Of a stretch of DNA of 64,000 bases, positions 47,101 through 54,935 are shown piece after piece. Location: positions 243,129-307,128 of the forward strand of contig NZ_JAIUGX010000008.1 in NCBI RefSeq assembly GCF_020164785.1, read 5' to 3'. The notes beneath the pieces are model-generated. The model searched no databases and was not told the origin of the DNA. It saw only the letters and a program-made list of their open reading frames with translations. How positions within the stretch are numbered: the stretch's first letter is position 1; each line of letters opens with the position of its first letter. The DNA comes from Mesorhizobium sp. ES1-1. GTDB taxonomy: Bacteria > Pseudomonadota > Alphaproteobacteria > Rhizobiales > Rhizobiaceae. The translations under genes and the position numbers were made by a program.

Positions 47101-47743
47101 AGGCCTTGTGGTAGCGAAGCGCGTCGGCCTCGGTGCGGGCCGCCTCGCCCAGCATGTCGAAGGAATAGAGATAGCCCTTCTGCGTCATCGGCCGACCCCG
47201 CTTGACGGCCTCGGCGATGCTTCGGCCAAGCACGAACTGCTCGCCCATCTCGCGCATGGCGGCTGCCACCGCCTTGCGGATGACCGGCTCGCCCAGCCGC
47301 CTGACCATCGATCGCAACGTGCCCTCGATGCCGCCCTCGCCCTCGTCCAGCACGCGTCCGGTCAGCATCAGTGCCCAGGTCGAGGCATTGACGAAGATAG
47401 AGCTCGAGCCGCCGGAATGGGCGGACCAATCATGCGGCGCGATCTTGTCGGCGATGAGATCGTCCATCGTCTCCGTGTCGGGCACGCGCAGCAGCGCCTC
47501 GGCCAGGCACATCAGCGCCACGCCTTCCTTTGTGGAAAGGCCGTAGGCCGAGAGGAAGACTTCCATCAGCCGGGGATCCGAAGAACCCCGCACCGCCCGC
47601 ACCAGATCGGCGGCCCGCGCCGAGATTACATCACGTTCTTTAGACGACAGGCCCGTCGCATCGGCCAGCCGCTTCACGGCCTCGTCTTCGTCGGGCAGGT
47701 AATTGGCGCGGATCTGCTGGCGGATGGCGTCGAGCGCTGGCAT
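44132..47743 (-). CDS. putA: Bifunctional proline dehydrogenase / L-glutamate-gamma-semialdehyde dehydrogenase PutA
   Basis: 1203 residues. The N-terminal arm is followed by the FAD-binding PRODH barrel (about 150-470, with VRLVKGAYWD and the late RLLENGANSSFVHQL) and the P5C dehydrogenase domain (about 540-990, with ISPWNFPLAIF, catalytic Cys in SAGQRCSALR and Glu in IAETGGLNA). A C-terminal ALDH-like domain of about 200 residues follows. The N-terminal ribbon-helix-helix DNA-binding domain of enterobacterial PutA is absent, so this form is enzymatic only. Regulation falls to the divergent Lrp-type gene. It converts proline to glutamate, channelling the intermediate. AGGA lies six bases before the ATG. 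Confidence 0.97.
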   Translation of the reverse strand: MPALDAIRQQIRANYLPDEDEAVKRLADATGLSSKERDVISARAADLVRAVRGSSDPRLMEVFLSAYGLSTKEGVALMCLAEALLRVPDTETMDDLIADKIAPHDWSAHSGGSSSIFVNASTWALMLTGRVLDEGEGGIEGTLRSMVRRLGEPVIRKAVAAAMREMGEQFVLGRSIAEAVKRGRPMTQKGYLYSFDMLGEAARTEADALRYHKAYADAISSLDAGSNGPDIRQNHGISVKLSALHPRYEVAQKEEMLPVMAERLLSLALAARHSRMGLNIDAEEADRLDLSLDVIERVLADPELAGWNGFGVVVQAYGPRAAFVIDWLHALARKYDRNIMVRLVKGAYWDTEIKRAQTLGLTGYPVFTRKANTDVSYMACAKKLLSMTDRIYPQFATHNAHTVAAILSMASSRDVFEFQRLHGMGEALHEAVRKAEGTRCRIYAPVGAHSDLLAYLVRRLLENGANSSFVHQLTDEEVEPEDIARDPLETVETQGPAANPAIARPSQIFGAARRNSKGFDISDTVTLAAIEKARAAFSGPDRWHAKPITRAAGYGKQRPVFNPAKPSEIVGTVSEAAAKQVATAVRFAVEAQPAWANRPVGERSAILNRAADLYEANAVEFFALATREAGKSLADGVAEVREAVDFLRYYAAEAANAEAGTQARGVIVCISPWNFPLAIFTGQIAAALVTGNSVIAKPAEQTPLIAFRAIEMLREAGVPEDVIQLLPGDGPSVGGPLTSDPRIAGVCFTGSTDVAKLIEKQLADTAAPDAMLIAETGGLNAMIVDSTALPEQAVRDILASAFQSAGQRCSALRVLYVQKDVEKKMLEMLKGAMEALNIGDPWQISTDVGPVIDDEARDSISEYCTRMGLQGRLIAKLEAPKDGRFVSPHVFRVKGIEEMEREVFGPVLHVASFDADQIDAVIAAINRKGYGLTFGLHTRIEGRVQHFVDGIHAGNIYVNRNQIGAVVGSQPFGGEGLSGTGPKAGGPHYLRRFRKGPEAGTPVDEGRKVTATELADSLPDPALGGWSTRPDRIAILRKHLRGKGAAAIGAAAGIDFGQVDLPGPTGEANTLSLAPRGRVLCLGPDGYTLLAQAIQALAAGNAVLAVAPGAPAALSALTGKGLPLAAIDGRPDPVEARSLRVDVVAFSGTPEAARIVRKVIAQREGPIVPLVTEVFNPAAYALERAVCVDTTAAGGNASLLAGS

Positions 47744-47842
47744 GGCGGTCCTGTGGAGCGAGCATCAGGGAGCGGACCGGCGGTCGCCGGACCGAATGGC
47801 GCACGCTAGCATGGCCGCGAAAGCTGAGCCGGTCCAAAGAAA

Positions 47843-47872
47843 TCGACATGACAGGTCATTCAAATTATAATT
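47843..47872 (+). promoter_or_regulatory. putR promoter with operator-like palindrome in the spacer
   Basis: TCGACA (47843-47848) and a perfect TATAAT (47866-47871) are 17 bp apart. The dyad ATGAC-AG-GTCAT (47848-47859) fills the spacer, and AATTATAATT (47863-47872) is a perfect 10-bp palindrome around the -10. A protein bound to the dyad would block this promoter, so autorepression by PutR is the likely reading. The predicted transcription start near 47878 supports the later putR start codon. Confidence 0.65.
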
Positions 47873-47903
47873 GGCCGCGGATTACGCCTTATGGACTACA
47901 ATT

Positions 47904-48359
47904 TTGACGACAGAAGACCAACTGGACCGCATTGATCGCAACATCCTGGCCGCCCTGGCAAGCGATGGCCGGCTGTCCATGTCGGAACTGGCGGCAAAGG
48001 TCGGGCTTTCCAAGACGCCAGTGCAGGCGCGGGTGAAGCGGCTGGAGAGGGATGGCTATATCAGGGGCTACCAGGCGATCATCGACCGCGAGCGCATGGG
48101 TGAAGGCCATGTCGCCTTCGTCCAGGTGAAATTGTCCGATACCCGCTCGGCCGCCCTCGACGCGTTCAACCGCTCCGTCCAGGCCGTGCCCGAGATCGAG
48201 CAGTGCCACATGATGGCGTCGAGCTTCGACTATCTGCTGAAGGTCCGCACCAAGGACATAGCCGCCTATCGCCGCGTGCTCGGCGAGCGCATCTCTGCGC
48301 TGCCCCATGTTGCCCAGACCTCGACCTTCGTGGCGATGGAAACGGTGAAAGACAGGTAA
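47904..48359 (+). CDS. putR: Lrp/AsnC family regulator of proline catabolism
   Basis: The TTG at 47904 is preferred because the alternative TTG at 47871 lies inside the -10 box of the putR promoter; the product is 151 residues. The N-terminal winged helix covers about 5-60 (LDRIDRNILAALASDGRLSM, then GLSKTPVQARVKRLERDGYI) and a C-terminal RAM ligand domain follows. The sequence resembles PutR of Agrobacterium and Rhodobacter, which activates the divergent putA with proline. Its position 160 bp from putA, whose product lacks a DNA-binding domain, strongly supports that role. Confidence 0.88.
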   Translation: MTTEDQLDRIDRNILAALASDGRLSMSELAAKVGLSKTPVQARVKRLERDGYIRGYQAIIDRERMGEGHVAFVQVKLSDTRSAALDAFNRSVQAVPEIEQCHMMASSFDYLLKVRTKDIAAYRRVLGERISALPHVAQTSTFVAMETVKDR

Positions 48360-48360
48360 G

Positions 48361-49560
48361 TCACTGCGACAGCGTTTGCAGGAAGGCCACCAGCGCTGCC
48401 CGTTCGCGGTCCGACAGATCCAGCGGATGAAGCTCGCTCGCCCCCTCAACGCTCGGCGACGCCTTTGCATAGTGGCCCACCACCTCGTCGAGCGACGAGA
48501 ACTGTCCCGCATGCATGTAGGGCGGGCGCGTTGCCGCGCCACGCAGCGATGGCGTCTTGTAGGCCCGGATGAGCTCTGGTGAGTCCTTGACCATGAAGCG
48601 GAGTTCACCGCAGGCGCCGGCGTCGCCGTCGCGAAAAGCGCCGAAACAGTTGAACGGATCGCCCAGCACCTGCGCCACCGCATCGATGCGCCCACGATCC
48701 GGCGGCAAGCCGGCGGCCGGCGGCACACCGGTATTATGGAAGCTGTTGTCGGTGAAGCGCGGGCCGCTGTGGCAGGTCACGCAGTTGCCCTTGCCGATGA
48801 ACAGCTTGAGTCCGAGAATCTCCTGCTCGGAGAAGATGGCATCGCCCTTAGGCTCGGCGCCCGTAGCAAGGTCCAGCGCAAAGCGGTCGAAGCGTGTCTG
48901 TGCAGGCTCGATCGAGCGCTCGAAGGCCGCGATGGCCTTGCCGATATTGGCAAAGACGCTGTTGATTGCGTCGCGCTGCGCATCGCTCATCGAATTCCAG
49001 GCGGCCTTCTCGGCGTCGGTGCCGAGCGGGCTGGCATTTAATGGCAATCCGGCGAAATCGGGCAGCGGACCGAAAATGCGCTCGTAACGTTCGCCGAAAC
49101 GCGCCTTGATGTAGCGCGCGAACGCGGTACGGTTGCCTGCCTGTTCAAGCGGGTTTTCGAGTGGCGCCAGCGCCTGCGCCCACAGGCTGTCACGGCGGCC
49201 GTCCCAGAAAAACCAGGGATCGCGGGCGACGCCCGCCAATGCCATGGTACGCCGGTTGGTGCGGCCGACCCCAACGGCCTGCGGCAGGTCGTCCTGGAAT
49301 TGCCTGTCGATCTTGTGGCAGGTCGAGCACGACACGGTGCCGTCACCGCTCATGCCCTGGTCGAAGAACAGCGTCGAGCCGAGCGCGGCAGCGGCCGGCA
49401 CGTCGGCGAAGCGATTGGTGGTGTCTGGCTTAAGCGCCGGCAGCGTGTTCAAAGCCAGCGACGCGATTGTTCTCTTGTCGGAGTCGGAAAAATCCGGCTT
49501 GCCGCAACCGGCTGACATGGCGAGCAGTATCAGCGCCACAAGGCGCGAAAGGCGCGTCAT
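48361..49560 (-). CDS. Dihaem cytochrome c peroxidase / MauG-like protein
   Basis: 399 residues with an N-terminal export signal ending in a Cys at 19 (MSAGCGK), suggesting a lipoprotein although the lipobox is imperfect. Two haem c sites are present: Cys78-Ser-Thr-Cys81-His82 and Cys260-Val-Thr-Cys263-His264. The family blocks FFWDGRRDSL and PSLRGAATRPPYMHAGQF are clear. The class covers bacterial hydrogen-peroxide reductases and MauG-type enzymes; the two are not separable by eye. Its start is 7 bp from the YtkA-like stop on the same strand, so the pair is one operon. Its stop lies 1 bp past the convergent putR stop. Confidence 0.9.
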   Translation of the reverse strand: MTRLSRLVALILLAMSAGCGKPDFSDSDKRTIASLALNTLPALKPDTTNRFADVPAAAALGSTLFFDQGMSGDGTVSCSTCHKIDRQFQDDLPQAVGVGRTNRRTMALAGVARDPWFFWDGRRDSLWAQALAPLENPLEQAGNRTAFARYIKARFGERYERIFGPLPDFAGLPLNASPLGTDAEKAAWNSMSDAQRDAINSVFANIGKAIAAFERSIEPAQTRFDRFALDLATGAEPKGDAIFSEQEILGLKLFIGKGNCVTCHSGPRFTDNSFHNTGVPPAAGLPPDRGRIDAVAQVLGDPFNCFGAFRDGDAGACGELRFMVKDSPELIRAYKTPSLRGAATRPPYMHAGQFSSLDEVVGHYAKASPSVEGASELHPLDLSDRERAALVAFLQTLSQ

Positions 49561-49567
49561 CGACCGC

Positions 49568-50017
49568 TCACAGCACCACGTTGAACAGCACCGTGTCCGA
49601 CCCGGCCGTAGCGGAGATGGCGAAGTGCAGTTGCCACCAGCCGCTCATTGTGAACTTCAACCCCTCGATACGGTAGCGGCCGTCGCCAAGATAGTCGCTC
49701 GCCTGCGGACTGGTCGGCAGGCCGTGATTGTGCTGCGGCATGCCGCCCGAGATCGCGATTGCTGCACCTTCCACCGGCGCGCCCGCCTTGGTTTTCAAGG
49801 TCAGCCGCCAGGATTGCAATTCGCCCTGGCGCACCACGCCACGCTCCGGCTCCAGGCTTGCCACGAAAAGTCCATTGTCGGTCTGCTTCGTGCGCGAGAC
49901 ATCGGGTCCGGCGGACTGCGGCGATCGCGGCGCCGTCAGATAAACGACCGCGAGAATGCCAGCCAGCAGGGCAGCCAGGCCAAGACCCGCGAGAATATAA
50001 CGCCATAACGATGCCAA
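49568..50017 (-). CDS. YtkA-like membrane-anchored protein
   Basis: A TTG at 50017 is taken as the start because AGAGGA lies just upstream and it places a membrane helix (YILAGLGLAALLAGILAVVYL) at the N-terminus; length 149. The frame is open to an ATG at 50116. The periplasmic part is a YtkA-like immunoglobulin fold: SWRLTLKTKAGAPVEGAAIAISGGMPQHNHG with the His-rich loop, and SGWWQLHFAISA near the end. Such domains are often copper- or redox-linked. Pairing with a dihaem peroxidase suggests an accessory role in that system. Confidence 0.75.
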   Translation of the reverse strand: MASLWRYILAGLGLAALLAGILAVVYLTAPRSPQSAGPDVSRTKQTDNGLFVASLEPERGVVRQGELQSWRLTLKTKAGAPVEGAAIAISGGMPQHNHGLPTSPQASDYLGDGRYRIEGLKFTMSGWWQLHFAISATAGSDTVLFNVVL

Positions 50018-50168
50018 ACCGGTTCCTCTTCTGTAGTCAACGTTTCGCGGGGCAGCTCGCATCCCGCCGGCCTGTGGGAAAACGTCCTGGCTGAAAAAAG
50101 GCTGCTTGCCAAGCATGGCGCTGCCGGCCCCAAAAAGCTACAGCAGCTAACGTATTGGAGGACAGCGA

Positions 50169-51101
50169 ATGGCGGGAAGCGGCGTCGCTTCGGTCGGGGA
50201 ATGCATGCTCGAACTATCGGGCCAGACGGGCCCGGACTGGCGTATGGGGTTTGCCGGCGACACGTTCAACATGCTGTGGGCGCTGCATGCCTTGAGCAGC
50301 GACCGGCCGGCAACCTATGTCTCCGCCTTCGGCGACGACCCGTTCTCGCGAGGCCAGATCAGCTTTCTCGCCGAAAACGGCATAGGCATAGGCTCCAGCC
50401 CTGTCATTCCAGGTGCGCGGCCCGGCCTTTACGCCATCACGCTGAACGGCGCCGAACGGTCCTTCACCTATTGGCGCGCGGATGCTGCCGCGCGGCAGCT
50501 CGCTTCCGACCCCGCCGCGTTGTCGAAAAGCCTTGAAAATCAGGCACTTGTCTACTTCAGCGGAATCACCTTGGCAATTCTGGACAATGCCGCGCGCCAG
50601 ACGCTGCTGGCGGCCGTTTCGAAGGCTCGGGCGGCGGGCTCGCTTGTGGCCTTCGATCCCAACTATCGGCCCAGGCTCTGGACGGGACGCGAGGCGGCGC
50701 AAGCGGCGATCGTCGACGCGCTCGCGGTGACCGACATCGTATTGCCCACTTTCCCCGACGAACAGATGCTCTTCGGCGACGACGCGCCGAGAGCAACGAT
50801 TGACCGGTTGCGTCAAACGGTCGGCGAGATCGTCGTCAAGAATGGCGAGCAGCCGGCGCTCATCTTCGAGGATGGAACTGTGCGCGAAGTCCCAGCGATC
50901 CATGTCGCGGCGCCTGTCGATACGACCGGCGCCGGCGATTCCTTCAATGGCGCGTATCTGGCCGCACGCCTCGCCGGCCATGCTGCGGTCGAGTCCACCT
51001 TGCGCGCGCATCGCGTCGCCGCCGCTGTCGTCCAAGTGCGCGGCGCCCTGGCGCCGTTCGAGACATTGCGGGCAGCGTTCGACAATCAGCCGTCAAATTA
51101 G
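50169..51101 (+). CDS. kdgK: Sugar kinase, probable 2-keto-3-deoxygluconate kinase
   Basis: A 310-residue PfkB-family kinase. It has GFAGDTFNMLWALH near the N-terminus (the sugar-binding G-G-D-x-x-N-type block), AFDPNYRPRLW in the middle and the catalytic anion hole DTTGAGDSFNGAY near residue 256. DPNYRPRLW is typical of KDG kinases, which phosphorylate 2-keto-3-deoxygluconate at O6 for the Entner-Doudoroff or pectin pathway. GGAGGAC precedes the ATG. It overlaps the convergent aldose-epimerase stop by four bases. Substrate specificity is inferred. Confidence 0.87.
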   Translation: MAGSGVASVGECMLELSGQTGPDWRMGFAGDTFNMLWALHALSSDRPATYVSAFGDDPFSRGQISFLAENGIGIGSSPVIPGARPGLYAITLNGAERSFTYWRADAAARQLASDPAALSKSLENQALVYFSGITLAILDNAARQTLLAAVSKARAAGSLVAFDPNYRPRLWTGREAAQAAIVDALAVTDIVLPTFPDEQMLFGDDAPRATIDRLRQTVGEIVVKNGEQPALIFEDGTVREVPAIHVAAPVDTTGAGDSFNGAYLAARLAGHAAVESTLRAHRVAAAVVQVRGALAPFETLRAAFDNQPSN

Positions 51102-52120
51102 GGCAGCCGGAAGCGATATTCGGTCAGGTGGTGATAGATCGCGCCGGGCCACAATGTCGCCTGCGGGAAATACGGCCGGTTCGGAGCATCCGGCCACACC
51201 TGAGGCTCCAGGCAGAAGCCGGAAAAAGCCTTGTAGGTCCGCCCCGCCAGGCCGGTACGGGGCGTCACGTATTGGCCGGTATAGAGCTGGATACCGGGCT
51301 CGGTCGTCCAGACTTCCATCTCGACACCGGAGCTTGCCCCCTGCACCCATGCAGCCTGCCGCAGAGGCCCCCGCGTCGCGGCGAGACAGAAATTCTGGTC
51401 ATAGGGCAGTTGTTCGCCCTCCGCCTCCATGCGCAGCGGCCGCGCCTGGCGGAAATCGTATGGCGTACCGTCGACCGGCTGCACCACCCCGGTCGGTATC
51501 ATCTCGCTGTCGACGGGCAGATAGGCGCCGGCGTTCAGCATCATCCTGTGATCGAGAATGTCTGTAACGCCGCCATCATCCAGGTTGAAATAGGAATGCT
51601 GGCTAAGATTGCACAGCGTCGGCTCCTCGCATGTCGCCGTCAGCTCGACGCTGAGCGTGCCGGGAATCTTCAGCCGGTAGGTGCAGGTAACGTCGAGCGC
51701 CCCGGGAAAGCCCATCGAGCCGTCGGGATCGTGCAGCGTCAGCGTGACGAAATCCCGGCCATGCAGCGCCACCGTCCATGGCTTGTGCGAATATCCTTGC
51801 GAACCGCCGTGCAGCGTATGCTTGCCAATAAAGTTCTTCTCGGTCTGGTAGCGGTTGCCGGCGATGGTGAAGCTGCCGTCGTGAATGCGATTGGCGTAAC
51901 GGCCGACCACCGCACCGAAGAAGGTGTCGTTTTTCTCGTAGGCCTCGAGCCCGTCGTAGCCCAGCACCAGCGGCGCATCGTGCCCGGTCAGGCGCAAATC
52001 CTGAATGATCGCGCCAAGCCCGATGATGTTGGCGGTGATTCCGCCACCCCGGATCACGAAACGACGCACGGCCTCGCCCGCCTGCGTTGTACCGAAAACC
52101 TCGCCATCCTTCATCGCCAT
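51098..52120 (-). CDS. Aldose 1-epimerase (GalM family)
   Basis: The 340-residue beta-sandwich enzyme carries the mutarotase blocks GRYANRIHDGSF (about 75-86), the His of GKHTLHGGSQGYSH (about 98-111), a second His and Asn in LSQHSYFNLDDG (about 172-183), and the catalytic Glu near SGFCLEPQVWPDAPN. It interconverts the anomers of aldohexoses. The gene is convergent with kdgK, with a 4-bp stop overlap, and 91 bp from the gabD stop on the same strand. Confidence 0.92.
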   Translation of the reverse strand: MAMKDGEVFGTTQAGEAVRRFVIRGGGITANIIGLGAIIQDLRLTGHDAPLVLGYDGLEAYEKNDTFFGAVVGRYANRIHDGSFTIAGNRYQTEKNFIGKHTLHGGSQGYSHKPWTVALHGRDFVTLTLHDPDGSMGFPGALDVTCTYRLKIPGTLSVELTATCEEPTLCNLSQHSYFNLDDGGVTDILDHRMMLNAGAYLPVDSEMIPTGVVQPVDGTPYDFRQARPLRMEAEGEQLPYDQNFCLAATRGPLRQAAWVQGASSGVEMEVWTTEPGIQLYTGQYVTPRTGLAGRTYKAFSGFCLEPQVWPDAPNRPYFPQATLWPGAIYHHLTEYRFRLP

Positions 52121-52211
52121 GCCCGCAAACGTCAGTTGACCAGAGGAATTCGGCTGCTTGTCGCATATCGTGCGAGCAGGCTCCAGGCCTGCTCGCTACG
52201 GCAACAGCCTA

Positions 52212-53669
52212 TCAGAGGCCGAGGCCGCCGATGCAGACATATTTGGTATCGAGATAATCCTCGATTCCCTGGTGTCCGCCTTCCTTGCCAAGTCCGGATT
52301 CCTTGACGCCGCCGAACGGAGCTTCCGGCGTGGTGATGAGGCCTTCATTGACGCCCACCATGCCGTATTTCAGCCCTTCCATGACGCGGAAGGCGCGGCC
52401 GAGATCGCCGGTGTAGAAATAGCAGGCGAGCCCGAATTCGGTGTCGTTGGCGAGCGCGATAGCCTCTTCCTCTGTCTCGAACTTGAACACGGGCGCCACC
52501 GGGCCGAAGATCTCTTCCTTCATGAAGCGCATATTGGGTGTCGCGTCGGCGATGACCGTCGGCTGGAAGTACGACCCGCCCAGCGCATGGCGCTTGCCGC
52601 CGGCGACGATTTTGCCGCCCTTGCCGGTGGCGTCGGCGATCAGCTCCTCGACCTTCTCGACAGCCTTCTCGTCGATCAGCGGCCCCTGTTGCACGCCGTC
52701 TTCGAGACCTGAGCCGACCTTGAGCCCGTTGCTGGCCGCAGCCAGCTTTTCGACGAATTTGTCATAGACGCCGGCCTGGACAAGGAAGCGATTGGTGCAA
52801 ACGCAAGTCTGGCCGGAATTGCGATACTTGGCGGTGATGGCGCCAGCAACCGCGCGTTCAATGTCGGCGTCGTCGAAGACGATGAAGGGCGCGTTGCCGC
52901 CGAGTTCCATCGACACCTTCTTGACGGTAACGGATGATTTCTGGATCAGGATCTTGCCGACCTCGGTCGAACCGGTGAAGGTGATCTTCTTGACCAGCGG
53001 GTTGGCGCAGATCTCGTCGCCTATTTCGCCGGCCGCGCCGGTGAGGATGTTGATGACACCCTTGGGGAAACCGACTTCCTCGGCCAGCGCGCCCCAGGCG
53101 AGACCCGAATATGGCGTCTGCGAGGCCGGCTTGACCACGGCGGTGCAGCCGGCGGCCAGAGCCGGGCCGAGCTTGCGGGCCAGCATCGAGGACGGGAAGT
53201 TCCACGGCGTGATGGCCGCGATGACGCCGACCGGCTCCTTGGTCACCAGGATGCGGCGGTCCGCCCACGGTGACGGCACGACGTCGCCATAGGTGCGGCG
53301 GCCTTCCTCGGCGAACCACAGGATGTAGGCGGCGGCAGAACCGATCTCACCCTTCGATTCGAACAGCGACTTGCCCTGCTCGATCGTCAACAGTTCGGCC
53401 AGCACGTCCTGATTGTCCATGATGGCGTCATGCAGCTTGCGCAGCAGCTTCGATCGTTCCAGCGCGGTGGTCTTGCGCCAGGTCTTGAATGCCGCGTCGG
53501 CGGCTTCGATGGCGCGGCGCGTCTCGGCCTTGCCCGATTTCGGCACGGTGCCGATCTTCAGCCCCGTGGCAGGGTTGTTGACGTCAACCGTCACGCCGCT
53601 GTCGGCTTGCACCCATTCACCATTGATGAGATTGGCCTGCCGCATGAAATGGCTGGTTTTTTGAAGCAT
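52212..53669 (-). CDS. gabD: NAD(P)-dependent succinate-semialdehyde dehydrogenase
   Basis: A 485-residue ALDH. It has the Rossmann NAD contacts [14 protein letters not shown] and FTGSTEVGK, catalytic Glu in [11 protein letters not shown] and nucleophile Cys in [12 protein letters not shown], and ends with [19 protein letters not shown] after the catalytic Cys and the SKGE segment after QGKSLFE are typical of GabD-type succinate-semialdehyde dehydrogenases. GGAGG precedes the start. No gabT is adjacent, so the GABA pathway may be split across the genome. Confidence 0.92.
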   Translation of the reverse strand: MLQKTSHFMRQANLINGEWVQADSGVTVDVNNPATGLKIGTVPKSGKAETRRAIEAADAAFKTWRKTTALERSKLLRKLHDAIMDNQDVLAELLTIEQGKSLFESKGEIGSAAAYILWFAEEGRRTYGDVVPSPWADRRILVTKEPVGVIAAITPWNFPSSMLARKLGPALAAGCTAVVKPASQTPYSGLAWGALAEEVGFPKGVINILTGAAGEIGDEICANPLVKKITFTGSTEVGKILIQKSSVTVKKVSMELGGNAPFIVFDDADIERAVAGAITAKYRNSGQTCVCTNRFLVQAGVYDKFVEKLAAASNGLKVGSGLEDGVQQGPLIDEKAVEKVEELIADATGKGGKIVAGGKRHALGGSYFQPTVIADATPNMRFMKEEIFGPVAPVFKFETEEEAIALANDTEFGLACYFYTGDLGRAFRVMEGLKYGMVGVNEGLITTPEAPFGGVKESGLGKEGGHQGIEDYLDTKYVCIGGLGL

Positions 53670-53786
53670 GGTCTAGCCTCCGCTCGGCGCGCTGACGGGC
53701 CGGTTCTGGATTTTATTCGATGAGCGTGCCCGATAATATCGAGGCCGGGCCACTGGAGCCAGTGCTCTTTACCTAGGGCAAGCCAC

Positions 53787-53798
53787 GCAATCAATTGC
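53787..53798. promoter_or_regulatory. GCAAT-CA-ATTGC inverted repeat upstream of gabD
   Basis: A 5-bp dyad with a 2-bp spacer lies 118 bp upstream of the gabD start, in a 176-bp gap that must hold the gabD promoter. It could be an operator; no matching regulator is encoded nearby. Confidence 0.3.
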
Positions 53799-53845
53799 AA
53801 GATGGCATATAGGCTTTAGGCCAGCTCCAAACCAGCAGACCTGAA

Positions 53846-54793
53846 CTACCCGTAGACGTGAACAACCACGCTCAGCCAGAAAGCCGTGGTGACCACGGCA
53901 CTGGCCGTGGCGATGGTCATCTGATTCGTCGCCAGCGCCTGGCCCGTGTTGAACTGCATCGCGATCAGATAGGAATTGATGCCGGACGGCAGCGCCGCCA
54001 CCACGACCGCGACCTTGGCCGTCAGGGGCGGCAGGTCGAGCAGCCAGACGAAGGCAAGCGCCAGAGCCGGCATCAGGAAGAGCTTCAGCACCGACAGCGC
54101 CAGGGCCGGCCGGACATTGCCGGAAATGCCGAAGCGGCGCAGACTAAGCCCCATGGCGAACAGGGCCACCGGGCCGGCGGTGCCGGCCAGCGCATCGACC
54201 AGACGCGTCGCGAGGTTCGGCAGCGGCACGCCGCTCGTCCGCCATGCCAAGCCCAGCAGAATGCCGATGATAAGCGGGTTGAGGAAAAGCCGCCGCGAGA
54301 AACTGCGCAGGACGCGCAGCGGATGCACCGTTTCGCCGTCGCGGCCGAACATCTCGAACAGCACGATCGACGCCATCATCATGATCGGCAGATGCACGGA
54401 AACCAACAGAGACAGGACTTCGAAGCCGCTCTGGCCGAATATACCGAGAATGAATGGGGCGCCGAGCAGCACGGTGTTGGAGAAGGCCGACGACACCCCG
54501 CCGACCACGCCGGCGCGCGCGTCGCGGCCGAATAACCGCGTCGTGACGAGATGGCCGACAGTCCAGGTGATGGCCACAGCCGCGAAATAAGCAATCCATA
54601 ACCGCCAGGGCGCAACGCCGTGGAAATCCGACTTCACCATCGTCTGGAACAAGAGCAGCGGCACTGCGACGGACACAGCGAAATCGGATATGCCGTCGCC
54701 GCTTGCCGGCTTAAGGTAGCCGGTCCACCCAGCGAGATAGCCGAGCGCGACAACGCTGAAAACGAACAGGACGGTTTCGGTAAGCGGGGACAT
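53846..54793 (-). CDS. AEC family transporter (auxin efflux carrier type)
   Basis: A 315-residue membrane protein with ten hydrophobic segments in two five-helix halves. The block SAFSNTVLLGAPFILGIFG near residue 105 is the conserved N-terminal helix pair, and VVVAALPSGINSYLIAMQFNTG near 270 is the second. AEC members carry organic acids such as malate or malonate, often alongside decarboxylases; none is adjacent here. It is transcribed away from the caspase-like gene. Confidence 0.9.
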   Translation of the reverse strand: MSPLTETVLFVFSVVALGYLAGWTGYLKPASGDGISDFAVSVAVPLLLFQTMVKSDFHGVAPWRLWIAYFAAVAITWTVGHLVTTRLFGRDARAGVVGGVSSAFSNTVLLGAPFILGIFGQSGFEVLSLLVSVHLPIMMMASIVLFEMFGRDGETVHPLRVLRSFSRRLFLNPLIIGILLGLAWRTSGVPLPNLATRLVDALAGTAGPVALFAMGLSLRRFGISGNVRPALALSVLKLFLMPALALAFVWLLDLPPLTAKVAVVVAALPSGINSYLIAMQFNTGQALATNQMTIATASAVVTTAFWLSVVVHVYG

Positions 54794-54935
54794 TTTCCAG
54801 GGATAGGCGAGCCGCGCGCGCGGCGCAATCGCACCCGGATTTCATGGTGCTCGAAACTGATCGTGCCCAAATTTGATCATCCTCGGCTGGCAGCGCTATA
54901 GAGGGTTTGGTTCATCGGGCGGACACGACCGGCAA

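Noticed and set aside
45758..47809. Long plus-strand open frame (about 680 codons) across putA
   Set aside because: It is antisense to an unmistakable PutA with catalytic motifs. Its translation is Arg/His/Gly-rich with no family pattern, the usual shadow in high-GC DNA.
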